The position numbers and the translations under genes are program-made. From the NCBI GenBank assembly GCA_024364735.1, contig JAGFNQ010000962.1, forward strand, positions 449,448 through 513,447: a DNA stretch of 64,000 nt. Reading direction: 5' to 3'. Positions 11,167-22,400 of this stretch are shown one piece after another (the first letter of the stretch is position 1; each line of letters starts with the position of its first letter). This stretch comes from Boesenbergia rotunda (Eukaryota > Streptophyta > Magnoliopsida > Zingiberales > Zingiberaceae). The notes under the pieces were generated by a model, which searched no databases, was not told the origin of the DNA, and worked only from the letters and a program-made list of their open reading frames with translations.

Positions 11167-12816
11167 TTATTTAACAATAAATATAGTTTTCAATTTGGCT
11201 CCCCCTGGACTATAGCCACGATAATAGTTAGGCAAGATGTGAATCTTGTCCTTGGGGATCCAATACTGATTTGATCCAGTTTGTTGGTTCAGGCATAGTT
11301 TTGGTACCCATGCCTGAATTTTACTTCTGGACTGGTTCAGTACAGCAAAGTAAGATCTTTGTCGGGATTTGGTTCTATAGCCAAGTCCGGATCGATTTAG
11401 AACGGACTTCTGTTTTTCAAGAATCATGTCAAGACCCTTGGAACCAGAAGTGAATCGTTCTAAAGCTGATCTAAGATCCTTAACCTAAGTTTTCAGGGAG
11501 GAGTTTTCCTTCTCAAGTTTTTCAACTTGAGTAGGAGTTCCTTCTTGAATATTCTCGGTTAAGGATTTAGAGTCAACTCCCTCTTTTAGGAGTTTTACTT
11601 CCTGTCGGAGGGAATTGACTCGGAGTTTGGCTTTCGCCAAATCTCAAGAAAGATATGAAATAAGTTCGTTTAATTGACTTCTATTGAAACCACTTACCTT
11701 GATTTCGCCGTCTTCTGAAAAGGTTAGTCTGCCGTCGTCCTGTTCAGATTCTGACTCGGTCTCGACTTCTTCTGAGGCGGTCAGGGCTAGTAGGTTTGAC
11801 TGGGGTGCTTCTTCTTCTTCTTCTGAGGAAGATTCGTCCCAGGTTGCTTTGAGTGCTTTCTTTCTTCTTGACTTTTTGGTCTCCTTTAGGTTTGGACACT
11901 CCGTCTTGTAGTGTCCCTTCTTGCACTCGTAGCAAGTCATGTTGGGCTTGTTTTTGTCATTTGTGGGTTCAGCTGGTTCGTCCTTTCTTCGGCTTGTCCT
12001 CCGTTTGTTGGCTTGGTTCTTCAATTTTTTATAGTAGCTTCGGGCCAGTCGGACCAGCTCAGATCGATCTTCTTCTTCGTCTTCTGCGTCTGAGTCTGAG
12101 TTAGACTCGGGTTCAGGTTGAGGTTTCTTCTTTGTTGACCTTCCAGTTTTTCCTGCAACAAAGGCAATACCTTTCTCGGCCATATTGCAGTTAGTCTGTT
12201 CATGAAGTTCTAATTCGGAAAATAATTCATCTAGTTTAATTTTTGAGAGATCCCTTGAAACCTTGTATGCATCTACCATAGATGCCCACAAGGTGTTTCT
12301 AGGGAAAGCATTTAAAGCATACCTTATTAGGTCACGGTTTTCGACCTTGTGACCTATAGTGTGAAGACCGTTCATCAATTCTTAGATTCGTGCGTGAAGC
12401 TGGGCTGCTGTTTCGTTGTCGGCCATCTTGATGGTGTACAGTTTGTTCAGGAGCAGATCTCTCTTACTGATCCGAGTGTCTGATGTTCCTTCGTGCAGCT
12501 CAATCAATTTTGCCCACAGCTCCTTGGCACTATTGAAGGGGCCCACCCGGTTCAGCTCCTCTTTTGTTATGCCACATTGAAGGGTCTGAGTCACCTTTGC
12601 ATCTGCTTCGGTTCTTCGTTTCAGAGCGGTGTCCCACCCTGTGTAGCTTTGAGGAACTCCTTCAGCATTTGTGGGAATCTCCAGTCCGGACTGGATGATA
12701 ATCCACATGTCCACCTGAGTTTTCAGGTGGACCTCCATTCGACTTTTCCAGTAGGAAAAGTCTTCTCCACTGAAAAGTGGAGGTCTGGCGGTGCTGAATC
12801 CTTCTTGCATGGCCAT
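11167..12816 (-). pseudogene. Degenerate SIRE-like gag
   Basis: Read from the minus-strand ATG at 12814-12816: MAMQEGFSTARPPLFSGEDF, a copia-type gag region, an acidic/serine-rich stretch, and a zinc knuckle. Stops are at about 12379-12381 and after SYLS near 11644, with at least one more before 11427. The knuckle reads CYECKKGHYKTEC, one residue shorter between the second Cys and His than the canonical CX2CX4HX4C seen at 17948. The C-terminal tail continues to IFIVK before a stop at 11167. That tail contains about 40 nt that are missing in the plus-strand copy. Confidence 0.9.
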
Positions 12817-13040
12817 TTAATCTGAAAAAGAATAACTAACAAGAAAAAATTTCCCAAGACTTGGTCTTGGATTGGTAGTGCGGGATAAGGAAAATAAAAT
12901 ATCGATGGGTGTTGCACCAGCCTCGATTAACGAAAGAAATTCGAACGAAAAATTTAGAAGAAGTTCGAACGAGAAAAAGAAAATAAAAAAAAATCTGAAA
13001 AATATTCAAACGGGTGGTTGCACCAAATTTAAAATTCCCC
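12817..13040 (-). other. 5' leader of minus-strand SIRE-like element
   Basis: This lies between the gag start and the primer-binding site. It matches the leader at 16856-17065 of the plus element, including a short stretch of AAATTCGAACG-type repeats. No frame is supported. Confidence 0.75.
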
Positions 13041-13052
13041 GCTCTGATACCA
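13041..13052 (-). promoter_or_regulatory. Primer-binding site, initiator tRNA-Met type
   Basis: On + it reads gctctgatacca, the reverse complement of TGGTATCAGAGC, two bases from the LTR at 13055. This marks that LTR as the 5' LTR of the minus-strand element. Confidence 0.92.
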
Positions 13053-13054
13053 CT

Positions 13055-14432
13055 TGTTGGATCGAGAGAACCGATAGAGGGGGGGTGAATATCGGAAAGC
13101 GTTCGGATTTTAGAAATTAGAGAATTTGCACCGCGGAATAATGACAATCGCGAACACAGGTATTTTACTTGGTTCGGAGCCAGGTCGACTCCTACTCCAA
13201 GGCCCACGGTCGTTGACCGTTTTCTGCGGGCAATTCTATAAGTTCGCAAAATGGTTTACAAATCAATATTACAATTGCAGTATCGTAAACACAAAATTAA
13301 AAGATCGCTCTTTTGTTACCGACGTCCGAGGTAGATTGACTTTTCGGAGCGGAGGGACATTGTCGGCTCGAGTTGAGAGGTTTCCGGAGCAAAGCGCGGG
13401 AGCAGAAGAGCGTCGAAGCTTTGAATGAATTGTTGCTTTGAAGCCTTGGTTCGAGGGTCCTTTTATAGGGCCTGGGGGCGCCCGGGACGTCGGGGGCGCC
13501 CCCCACGTGTCATCCGATCTGCCTCGGTCTCGGTCAGCTTCTGATCCATTTGCATTCGGGATCAGCTTTGACCGGGTCGCCCGGAACGCTCGGGGCGCCC
13601 GCATTGACCGGGTCAAAGCTTATCCCTTGGCTTCGCTGGCTTCTGGTTCGTAGGCTTGCACTTGGGGGCGCCCAGCACGCTGGGGGCGCCCGGGAGCAGC
13701 GGGGGCGCCCGGGAGCACCGGTGGCTCCCGGGAGCACGGGGGCGCCCCGCCCAGTAGCTGTTCGAAGCCTTCCTTACTTACATTGTTTTGTATGCACCTT
13801 GGGGGCGCCCGGGACACTCCGAGCGCCATACTCTGCCACTGCCTCACTCCTTTGAGGCTCTCTGAGCTGCAGACACTTGTTCCTTTGGTCCTGCATCCAG
13901 GGTTAGTCCAAAACAACATAAAATAATAATGTGTTAGTTTATACAGCCTTAGCTGTCTTGGTTCTGACTTTGGGTCTCCAAAATGGAACCCTAGGTCGAA
14001 CCGACGCCTACTGTTCCCTCGACGGGGAACGCGTCCTCACCTACTCCTCTCGGGAAAATGTACCTGATGCCAACCGTTCCTCTGGTTGGACTTTTGCCTC
14101 GCGGTCCTTCGCCAGGTCTTGGATGTCGAGCTGTCCTTCGCCCGGTGCCTAGCATTCCTTCGCTAGGGCTTCAGTCCCAGGCTATCCTTCGCCTGGCGCC
14201 TAGCAGTCCTTCGCTAGGGCTTCTTACCCTAGCATTCCTTCGTCAGTGCCTAGCAGTCCTTCGCTAGGGCTTTTTATCCTGGCATTCCTTCGCCAGAGCC
14301 TAGCAGTCCTTCGCTATGGCTTTTTACCCTGCACACTAGAGTAACATATTAAATAACAAGTAAGACTTAACTTTTGAACCCTGTTGCCATTATCAACACA
14401 CAGGTTTGACTTGGGTGCCTTCTGCACCAACA
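13055..14432 (-). mobile_element. LTR of minus-strand SIRE-like complex, bordered by both PBS and PPT
   Basis: Starts TGTTGGATCGAG, ends TGCACCAACA. Its left side carries a PBS and its right side a polypurine tract (14433-14447, minus sense). It therefore acts as the 5' LTR of the copy to its left and the 3' LTR of a second, partial copy to its right. The TATA box is at 13460-13467 (minus). It differs from 2175-3573 by several indels in the GGGCGCCC region and in the number of hairpin repeats, so the pair is not recent. Confidence 0.9.
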
Positions 14433-15538
14433 ATCTCCCCCTTTTTGATTTATGGCAACCCTAGTTCAAAAAGTTAAGTTTAATCAAAGCATGTAAAAAC
14501 ATTTTGTTCCCTCCCCCTGGAAGGACTCTACCCCTAGATTTTTCAAAAATTCGTGGGGTTCTAAGTTTAAGGAAAAAAATTTTTACTTAGAATTTTTCAA
14601 CAGAAGGCTTTTGTATTTTCAAAAATGATTTTTGCACTTTTGAAAACTTAAGTTTAGGTACTTGGAAATCTTTTGACAACTCAATTTTTAAAAGTACATA
14701 GAAGATTTTTGGAAGCATAAGTTTAGAGTACTTAGAAAAAATTTTGAAGCCTTAAGTTTTAAAGTACTCAAAAGTTTTTGAAAGCTTTAACTTAAGTACT
14801 TAGTAAGATTAAAAACTTAAGTACCTAGTAAAAAACTTAAGTACTTAGTAAGATTAAAAACTTAAGTACTTGGTAAGATTTGAAAAAGACTTTAGTAAAT
14901 TTTTGAGAAGCTTAAGTACTTAGAAAGTTTTGAAAGGCTCAAGTACTTAGAAAATTAAAAGCTTAAGTACTTATAAAATTTTTGAAAAGCTTAAGTACTT
15001 AAAAATTTGAAAAGCTTAGTTGAGTATTTTTTGAATAAAGGATAGATTTTGAAATTTTGAGAGAAAAAAAATTTAAGACAAAAGAAAATAGAAAATTTTA
15101 AATTCTCTCCTTTCTTATCTCTCCCCCTTTGCCATATATAAAAAACAGATAAAAATAGCAGGAATTAAAATTGCATAAAGGGAATAATTTTCATAAAGGA
15201 AAAATATTTGCGTGATTTTACTGTACTGAACCAATTTATGAGAAGACTTAGACCAAACCAGTTGATTTTCTCTTGTAGAGACCTGTCTAACCCAATTAGC
15301 TACTCACTAACTGTTATAAGCAGTAGTTTTTGCTAGGGTTAGTCAAGTTAAGTGTTTCTGTTCAAGTTAGTTTTTCCAAACTTGACACTTAACTTGATTG
15401 CTGTGAAAGTTGTATTTAGTGCCCCAATTACTGCAGATGCACTGACTTAAAGCATCTTGAATTAAGGCAAAGACTTAAAGCATCTTGACTTAAAGTGCTT
15501 GTGAGAAGGTGGAATCCGGATATCCCATCCCAATGGAC
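14433..15538 (-). mobile_element. Partial second copy of SIRE-like 3' internal region
   Basis: It starts with the polypurine tract and repeats the sequence of 3574 to about 4660, including the AAGTACTTAG repeats (14640-15020). Similarity ends near 15505, before any RNase H sequence is reached. The last roughly 35 bp belong to a different unit that resumes at 25037 after the plus-strand insertion. Confidence 0.85.
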
Positions 15539-15543
15539 CTTCC
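15539..15543. repeat. Target site duplication CTTCC (left)
   Basis: CTTCC directly precedes the 5' LTR and recurs directly after the 3' LTR at 25032-25036. Five base pairs is the usual length for copia integration. Confidence 0.93.
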
Positions 15544-15654
15544 TGTTGGTGCAGAATGCACCCAAGTCAAACCTGTGTTTTGATATTGGCAAAAGGGTTC
15601 AAAAGTTAAGGGTTAGTTGTTGTCTAACAAGTTTCTTGAGTGTACAGGAAAAGC

Positions 15655-15908
15655 CCTAGCGAAGGACTGCTAGGCTCTGGCGAAGGACTGCCAGAATGGA
15701 CAAACCCTAGCGAAGGAATCCTAGGCCCTGGCAAAGGGCTGCTAGAAGAAAAGACCTAGCGAAGGGCTGCTAGGCACCAAGCGAAGGGCTGCTTGGTACT
15801 CAAGACCTGGCGAAGGGTTGCCGGGCAAAAGTCCAACTGGAGGAGCCAGTTGGCACCAGGTAAATTCTCCCGAGAGGAGTAGGTGAGGACGCGTTCCCCT
15901 TGAGGGAA
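15655..15908 (+). repeat. Array of constant-loop hairpins in U3
   Basis: Seven 20-nt units have the pattern stem-GAAGGRCT-stem: CCTAGC/GCTAGG (15655-15674), TCTGGC/GCCAGA (15676-15695), CCTAGC/CCTAGG (15706-15725, one mismatch), CCTGGC/GCTAGA (15727-15746), CCTAGC/GCTAGG (15755-15774), CCAAGC/GCTTGG (15777-15796), CCTGGC/GCCGGG (15806-15825). Then CCAACTGG/CCAGTTGG around aggag (15833-15853) and TTCCC/GGGAA (15894-15908). Stems change while pairing is kept and the loop stays nearly fixed. Confidence 0.88.
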
Positions 15909-16390
15909 CATTAGGCGTCGGTTCGACCTAGGGCTCCATTTTGGAGACCAAAGTCAGAACCAAGACAGCTAAGGCTGTATAAATCTAATTAATTGTTATG
16001 TTATTTTGTTTTGGACTAACCCTGGATGCAGGACCGAAGGAACGTGTGTCTGCAGCTCAGAAAGCCTCAAAGGAGAGAGGCAGTTGCTGAGTAGGGCGCC
16101 CCCAAGGTCCATACAAAACAAGTAACAAGAAGACTAGTTCGAATACACACTGGGCCGAGCGCCCCCGTACTCCCGGGCGCCCCCTGCGCTGCGGGCGCCC
16201 CCAGGCGCGTACCTCGAACCAGAAGCCGTCGAAGCCAGGCAGATAACCTTTGACCCGGTCAATGCGGGCGCCCCGAGCGCTGCGGGCGCCCCGGTCAAAG
16301 CGGATCTCGAAGATAAGCCGCGACCGAGACTTTGGCGGATCGGAGGCCACGTGGGGGGGCGCCCCCGTCGACCAGGGCGCCCCCAGGCCC

Positions 16391-16399
16391 TATATAAAG
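16391..16399 (+). promoter_or_regulatory. TATA box of 5' LTR
   Basis: TATATAAAG sits inside a GGCCC-flanked palindrome-like context. The same box is at 24579-24587 in the 3' LTR and in reverse at 2581-2588 and 13460-13467 in the minus-strand LTRs. Confidence 0.8.
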
Positions 16400-16843
16400 G
16401 GCCCTCGACCTCCTTCTTCAGTGCATCAATTACTGCGACGCTTCCATGCTACACTGCTTTCATTCAACACATCCAAACTCTCTGACGACCGCGCTCTGCT
16501 CCAGGAACTTCCTGACTCAAGTCCGAAGCGTTGTAGACCTCCCGCTGCACCGAAACTCGAGCCTACCCCGGGAGTTGGTAAATACAGAAGTGTAACCTTT
16601 CTTATTGCAAATTGTATTCCTCTTCTGTATTCATTCTACGCATTATAGAATTGTCCAAAGTAAACGGTCAACGATCGTGGGCCTTGGAGTAGGAGTCGAC
16701 CCAGGCTCCGAACCAAGTAAAACGACCTTGTTAGCGTTGTGTTGCTTTGTCTCTATTTCCGCCGCGCACTTACTCTTTTTATTTAATCTGAACGATTTGC
16801 GACATTCACCCCCCCCCTCTATCGCATCTCTCGATCCAACAAG

Positions 16844-16855
16844 TGGTATCAGAGC
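16844..16855 (+). promoter_or_regulatory. Primer-binding site, initiator tRNA-Met type
   Basis: TGGTATCAGAGC, two bases after the end of the 5' LTR. It is complementary to the 3' end of plant initiator tRNA-Met and is used to prime minus-strand DNA synthesis in many copia elements. Confidence 0.93.
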
Positions 16856-17065
16856 GGGGAATTCAAACTTGGTGCAACCACCAGTTTGAAAAATTTTCGG
16901 ATTTCTCTCGTTTTCTCTCTCAATTTTTTTTAAATATTTTTCGTTCGAGTTTTACTTTCAAGGTTGGTGCAACACCCCTTGAAATTTGTTTACTCTTCCC
17001 GCACTACTAATCCAAGACCAAGTCTTGGAATATTTTGGTTTTTTTTGTTTGCAATTTCAGAACGA

Positions 17066-18559
17066 ATGGCCATCCAAGAAGGCTTTAGCACCGCCAGACC
17101 TCCACTTTTCAGTGGAGAAGACTTTCCTTACTGGAAAAGTCGAATGGAGGTACACCTGAAAACTCAGGTGGATATGTGGATAATCATCCAGTCTGGACTG
17201 ATGATTCCCACGAATGCTGAAGGCGTACCGCAAAACTACTCAGAGTGGGACACTGCCCTTAAACGCAAAATTGAAGCTGACGCCAAAGCAACTCAGACCC
17301 TCCAATGCGGACTAACGAAAGAGGAGCTGAACCGCGTAGGCCCATTCAACAGTGCCAAGGAGCTATGGGCTAAACTGATCGAGCTCCACGAAGGAACTTC
17401 AGATACGAGGATCAGCAAACGGGATCTGCTACTGAACAAGCTCTTCACCATCAAAATGGCAGATAACGAGACAGCAGCCCAGCTCCATGCCAGAATCCAG
17501 GAATTGATGAACGGTCTTCACGCAATAGGTCACCAGGTTCAAAACCGTGATCTTATAAGGTATGCCCTAAACGCGTTCCCTAGGACCACCTTGTGGGCAT
17601 CTATGGTAGATGCATACAAGGTCTCTAGGGATCTTTCAAAAATTAAGTTAGATGAGTTATTCTCTGAACTTGAACTGCATGAACAGACTAACTGCAATTT
17701 GGCCGAGAAAAGTATAGCTTTCTTTGCAGGGAAAACAGGAAGAACGACTAAGAAGAAAACTCAAGTTGAACCCGAGTCTACCTCAGATTCAGAAATAGAA
17801 GATCAAGAAGGAGATCAATCTGAACTGGTCCGGCTAGCTCGAAGCTACTACAAAAAGTTGAAGAACCAAGTCAACACACGGAGAACAAACCGAAGAAAGG
17901 ATGAACCAGCTGAACCGGCAACTGACAAACACAAGCCCAACGTAACCTGCTACGAATGCAAAAAGAAGGGCCACTACAAGACTGAATGTCCAAGCCTAAA
18001 GGAGTCCAAAAAGACCAGAAAGAAGAAGGCACTCCAAGCAACCTGGGACGAGTCTTCCTCAGAAGAAGAAGAAGAAGCACCCCAGTCCAATCTTCTAGCC
18101 CTGACCGCTTCGGATCAAATCGAGACTGACTCAGACTCGGACCAAGACGACGGCAAGCTAACCTTCTCCGACAACGGTGAAATAAGGGTAACGGGTTTTT
18201 CAAAATTGCAATTAAATTCTCTTATTTCATATCTATCCCGAGATTTGGCGAAAGCCAAACTCCGAATCGAGTCCCTCCGACAGGAAGTAAAACTCCTGAA
18301 AGAGGGAGCTGAGTCTAAATCCTTAACTGAGAAAATTCAGGAAGGAACCCCTGATCAAGTTGAAAAACTTGAATCAGAGAACTCCTCCCTGCAAACTCAA
18401 GTTAAGGACTTACGAACAGCTTTAGAACGATTCACTTCTGGTTCCAAGAATCTTGATATGATTCTTGGAAAACAGAAGTCTGTTCTAAACCGATCCGGAC
18501 TTGGCTATAGAACCAAATCTCGGCAAAGATCTTACTTTGCCAAAACTGTGCCTGACTAA
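17066..18559 (+). CDS. gag: Gag capsid/nucleocapsid protein of SIRE-like element
   Basis: 497 codons from the ATG at 17066. The frame is open further upstream, but MAIQEGFSTARPPLFSGEDF is the conserved start and also follows the leader in the minus copy. Residues about 10-230 form the copia gag (UBN2-type) region. An Asp/Glu/Ser-rich linker follows, then a CX2CX4HX4C zinc knuckle beginning at residue 295 (CYECKKKGHYKTEC), a second acidic block, and a likely coiled coil near residues 385-455. It would form the particle shell and bind the RNA. The end, YFAKTVPD, is abnormal: about 40 nt present in the minus copy are missing, which shifts the frame and removes the conserved tail with PGGAK. Confidence 0.92.
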   Translation: MAIQEGFSTARPPLFSGEDFPYWKSRMEVHLKTQVDMWIIIQSGLMIPTNAEGVPQNYSEWDTALKRKIEADAKATQTLQCGLTKEELNRVGPFNSAKELWAKLIELHEGTSDTRISKRDLLLNKLFTIKMADNETAAQLHARIQELMNGLHAIGHQVQNRDLIRYALNAFPRTTLWASMVDAYKVSRDLSKIKLDELFSELELHEQTNCNLAEKSIAFFAGKTGRTTKKKTQVEPESTSDSEIEDQEGDQSELVRLARSYYKKLKNQVNTRRTNRRKDEPAEPATDKHKPNVTCYECKKKGHYKTECPSLKESKKTRKKKALQATWDESSSEEEEEAPQSNLLALTASDQIETDSDSDQDDGKLTFSDNGEIRVTGFSKLQLNSLISYLSRDLAKAKLRIESLRQEVKLLKEGAESKSLTEKIQEGTPDQVEKLESENSSLQTQVKDLRTALERFTSGSKNLDMILGKQKSVLNRSGLGYRTKSRQRSYFAKTVPD

Positions 18560-19400
18560 ACCAACTGGTTCAAATCAATTTTGGATCCCCAAGGACAAGA
18601 TTCACATCTTGCCTAACCCATACAGAGGCTTTAGTCCAGGGGGAGCCAAAATCAAAACAATTTTTATGATTAGATAATTTTTGCTTGATTGCCTGTTTAT
18701 TTAATTTTCTGCAATCTGCCATGCTTAGAATTAGGAATAGTTAAACTTAAGGACTAAATTACTTGAAATTTGAAAACATAGTATTGGGAGGAGGTGAGAT
18801 GATAGTACGTTGGGGAAACCAACTCTAATAAGATCAAGTCTACTTGGTCTCTTTAGACTGGTGAAACCAGCCGAAGCTACCGATCCAAGACCCAAGCTAG
18901 TTAGACCAGAAAATGACCTAATTTAATTTGAAAATGAAATTTCATTAAAAGACTTTGTCAAGGAAAGGGTGGATGATCCCATAAGGCTACGGCCAAAGAA
19001 GGCCTAGTGCCTCGCCAAGACGTGGAAGCCAATTTCTGAAATTCAAATTCAAATTATCTTTTGTCAAATTCGAATCTAACTCAAATTTCAAATAATTATA
19101 GATTCTAATCTGTTTTCAAATTTTCTATTTTTCAAACTTATTCTCTTTTTGAAAAACACTTAATCTGTTTTCAAAATTTCTTTTTTTTTATCTGTTTTCA
19201 AAAATAAAGAACTTTTTCGAAAATAAATTGAAATTCCTTTTCAAAACTAATTTTTACCCTCAAACTTGTCTCACAAAAACCTTAAGGTTAACGTGATTGA
19301 AAACCCTAGACTGGGGTGAGACAGACTAGGAAGTGAAACTCAATTTAAGCTATCCCTAACTTAAATTGGATCCAAATCATCAAAAATTCTTTATGTGTAG
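18560..19400 (+). other. Noncoding gag-pol spacer
   Basis: About 840 bp separate gag from pol. The first 120 bp are the out-of-frame remains of the gag tail (WIPKDKIHIL can be read in another frame). The rest has no frame shared with the minus copy, yet the nucleotide sequence is clearly shared. It ends TTATGTGTAG directly before the open pol frame in both copies, which looks like a splice acceptor. A possible donor-like GGTGAGA occurs at about 18791. How Pol is translated is not evident; splicing is an inference. Confidence 0.7.
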
Positions 19401-22400
19401 GAACATAAAGATTTGGACCAATGGATGTTAGATAGCGGGTGCTCCAGACATATGACTGGGGACAAATTGAAATTCACCAAACTCAAGTTCAAAAACCTGG
19501 GCTCAGTGGCATTTGGTAACAATGCTACACTCAAGGTAATTGGGTCAGGTAATATTGAACTTAAATCCAATTTCATTATTAAGAAAGTTCTATTGGTGGA
19601 AAACTTCAATTTTAACTTACTTAGCATAAGTCAGTTATGTGATTCTGGTTATTTAGTTACTTTCAACAATTCTAATTGCCTGATTAGAAATGCACAAGAC
19701 TCAGAAATCATGCTTAAGGGCACTAGAAAAAATAATGTATACACTATAAATCTTCCCATTATACCCAAATGCATGTTAACACAGTTAGAACAATCAAAAC
19801 TCTGGCATAAGAGATTAGGTCATACCAATCTAAGAACTATCTCAAAAATTACCCAACTTGGCTTAATCAAAGGTGTCCCCAAAATTAAGAATAATGAAAA
19901 CCTAATATGTGAATCTTGTAATCAAGGCAAACAAACCAAGTCTAGTCACAAATTGATCCAATCTGATCAAACCCAAACCACACTTGAGCTCCTATACCTT
20001 GACCTATTTGATTCACATGGAGCCAAGTCACTAAGTGGAAACCGATACTGCTTAGTGATAATTGATGACTACTCTAGGTTCACCTGGGTCAGATTTCTAA
20101 AGACCAAAGATGAAACCCTGAACCTATTTAACAACTTTTGTAAATTGATTGAAAATCAAAATGATACCAAAATCAAAAGACTTAGGTCTGACCACGGGGG
20201 AGAATTCGAGAATCAAAGATTCGAAGAATTCTGTAAAGTAAATGGATATAAACACGAATTTTCGTGTCCCAGGACCCCCCAACAAAATGGCATAGTAGAA
20301 AGAAAAAATAGAACCCTACAGGAAGCTGCTAGGGCTATGCTCAATGAATTTGACCTACCTAACCACTATTAGGCAGAAGCAATCAGCACAGCTTGCTATA
20401 TCCAAAATAGGATTCTACCTAATAAAAAGATAAATAAAACACCCTATGAACTTTACTACCATAGACTTCCAAACCTACACTATCTTAGAGTCTTTGGATG
20501 CAAAGTCCATATTCTTAATACCAAAGACTATCTTGGAAAGTTTCAATCCAAGTCAAACCCAAGTATCTTTTTAGAATACTCTACAACAAGTAGAGCTTAT
20601 AGGGTCTACAACAAAACAACTAAGAAAATTGAAGAAACAACCAACTTAATATTTGATGAAGAAACTAACCCAAAATCTGATAATTCTGACTTAGCTTCAT
20701 CAAATACTGATCAAGAAGATAACTCTGAAACCCCAATTGAACCCTTTAATGACTTAACAATTGAACCAACTTCTGAATCAGTTAAACCAACCAATGAACC
20801 CAAAACTGAACCTATTGGACCAGCTGGACCTGAAGCTGAGCCAAGTACTAGAAAAACCAAGAAACCCAGACTAAGTCACCCAGCTGACCAAATCGTAGGT
20901 GATCCAACCTTAGGAGTCAGAACTAGAGCTTCCTATAGAAATCTTAGTCAAATAGCCATGATTTCAAAGATTGAACCTAAGATTATTGAGGAAGCCATAC
21001 CTGATCCTGACTGGATCCTAGCCATGCAAGAAGAGTTAGCCCAATTTGAGAGAAACCAAGTCTGGGAGTTAGTACCCAAGCCTAAGGGCAAATCCATAAT
21101 TGACACCAAGTGGGTGTTTAGGAATAAGTTAAACGACCAAGGTGAAATAGTCCGAAATAAAGCCCGCTTAGTAGCTAAGGGATTCAGTCAAGTAGAAGGG
21201 TTGGATTATGATGAAACCTATGCCCCTGTAGCTAGACTTGAGTCTATTAGGATGTTACTAGCCTTTGCATCCCATAAAGGATTTAAATTATACCAAATGG
21301 ATGTAAAGTCAGCCTTCTTAAATGGGCTTATTAAGGAAGAAGTTTATGTAGGACAACCCCCAGGATTTGAGGATATAGAAAAACCCGATCATGTCTACAA
21401 ACTTAGTAAAGCCCTTTATGGACTAAAACAAGCACCTAGGGCCTGGTATGAAAGATTATCCAATTACCTGATTTCTAAAGAATTCAAACAAGGTCAAATT
21501 GACCCAACCTTGTTTGTTAAAATTTTAGAAAAGGATATATTTATTGCCCAAATTTACGTAGATGATATAATATTTGGATCAACTAACTCTAAATTTCTAA
21601 AAGAATTTGTAACAATAATGGAAAATGAGTTTGAAATGAGTTTAGTTGGGGAACTCAACTTCTTCCTAGGGTTACAAATCAAGCAAACTAAGGATGGAAA
21701 TTATGTACATCAATCTAAATATGCTAAAGAACTAATTAAGAAATTTAAAATGGATAACTCTAAAAGTATAAGTACCCCAATGGCCACAAATGTGAAAATA
21801 GATAATGACCCTGATGGTAAACCAATAGACCTAAAACTTTATAGAAGGATGATAGGAAGTCTACTATACCTTACAGCCAGCAGACCTGATATACTTTTTT
21901 CAGTAGGAATGTGCGCTAGGTACCAAACCTGTGCTAAGGAAACTCACTTAGCAGCCCTAAAACGAATTTTAAGATACATTAAGGGCACTCTAAATGTAGG
22001 GATATGGTACCCTAGGACTTCATCCTTTAAGTTGTCAGGATACTCTGATTCTGACTATGCTGGTTGTAAATTAGATAGAAAAAGTACAAGTGGAAGCTGT
22101 CAACTTTTAGGAAACAGCTTAGTAAGTTGGTGCAGTAGGAAGCAACACTGTGTTGCTCTATCCACAACTGAAGCTGAATATGTAGCCTTAGGAGAGTGTG
22201 TAGCTCAACTCCTATGGATGATGCACACCCTTAAGGACTTTCAGCTAGACTACAATCAGACCCAAGTCAATATTGACAATATTAGCTCAATTAACTTAAC
22301 CAAAAACCCAATACAACATTCTAGAACCAAACACATAGAAGTGAAACATCACTTTGTAAGAGATCACGTAGCTAGGGGTGAAATAGTCCTTAAGCATGTA

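Larger units (their letters stand above)
15544..16841 (+). mobile_element. 5' LTR of the 15544-25031 element
   Basis: TGTTGGTGCAGA to GATCCAACA, 1298 bp. U3 holds the hairpin array (15655-15853), then GGGCGCCC boxes (16093-16385), then a TATA box TATATAAAG at 16391-16399, so the transcript should start about 16420. The tail contains a C-run that differs in length from the 3' LTR. Confidence 0.94.

Noticed and set aside
2170..15538. A single complete minus-strand element 2175-14432
   Set aside because: No TSD matches across the ends and the right LTR is followed by more internal sequence of the same family, so it is a recombinant complex.
16842..16860. tRNA gene suggested by TGGTATCAGAGC
   Set aside because: It is only the primer-binding site next to an LTR; no cloverleaf surrounds it. 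The same holds at 13041, 27563 and 61678.
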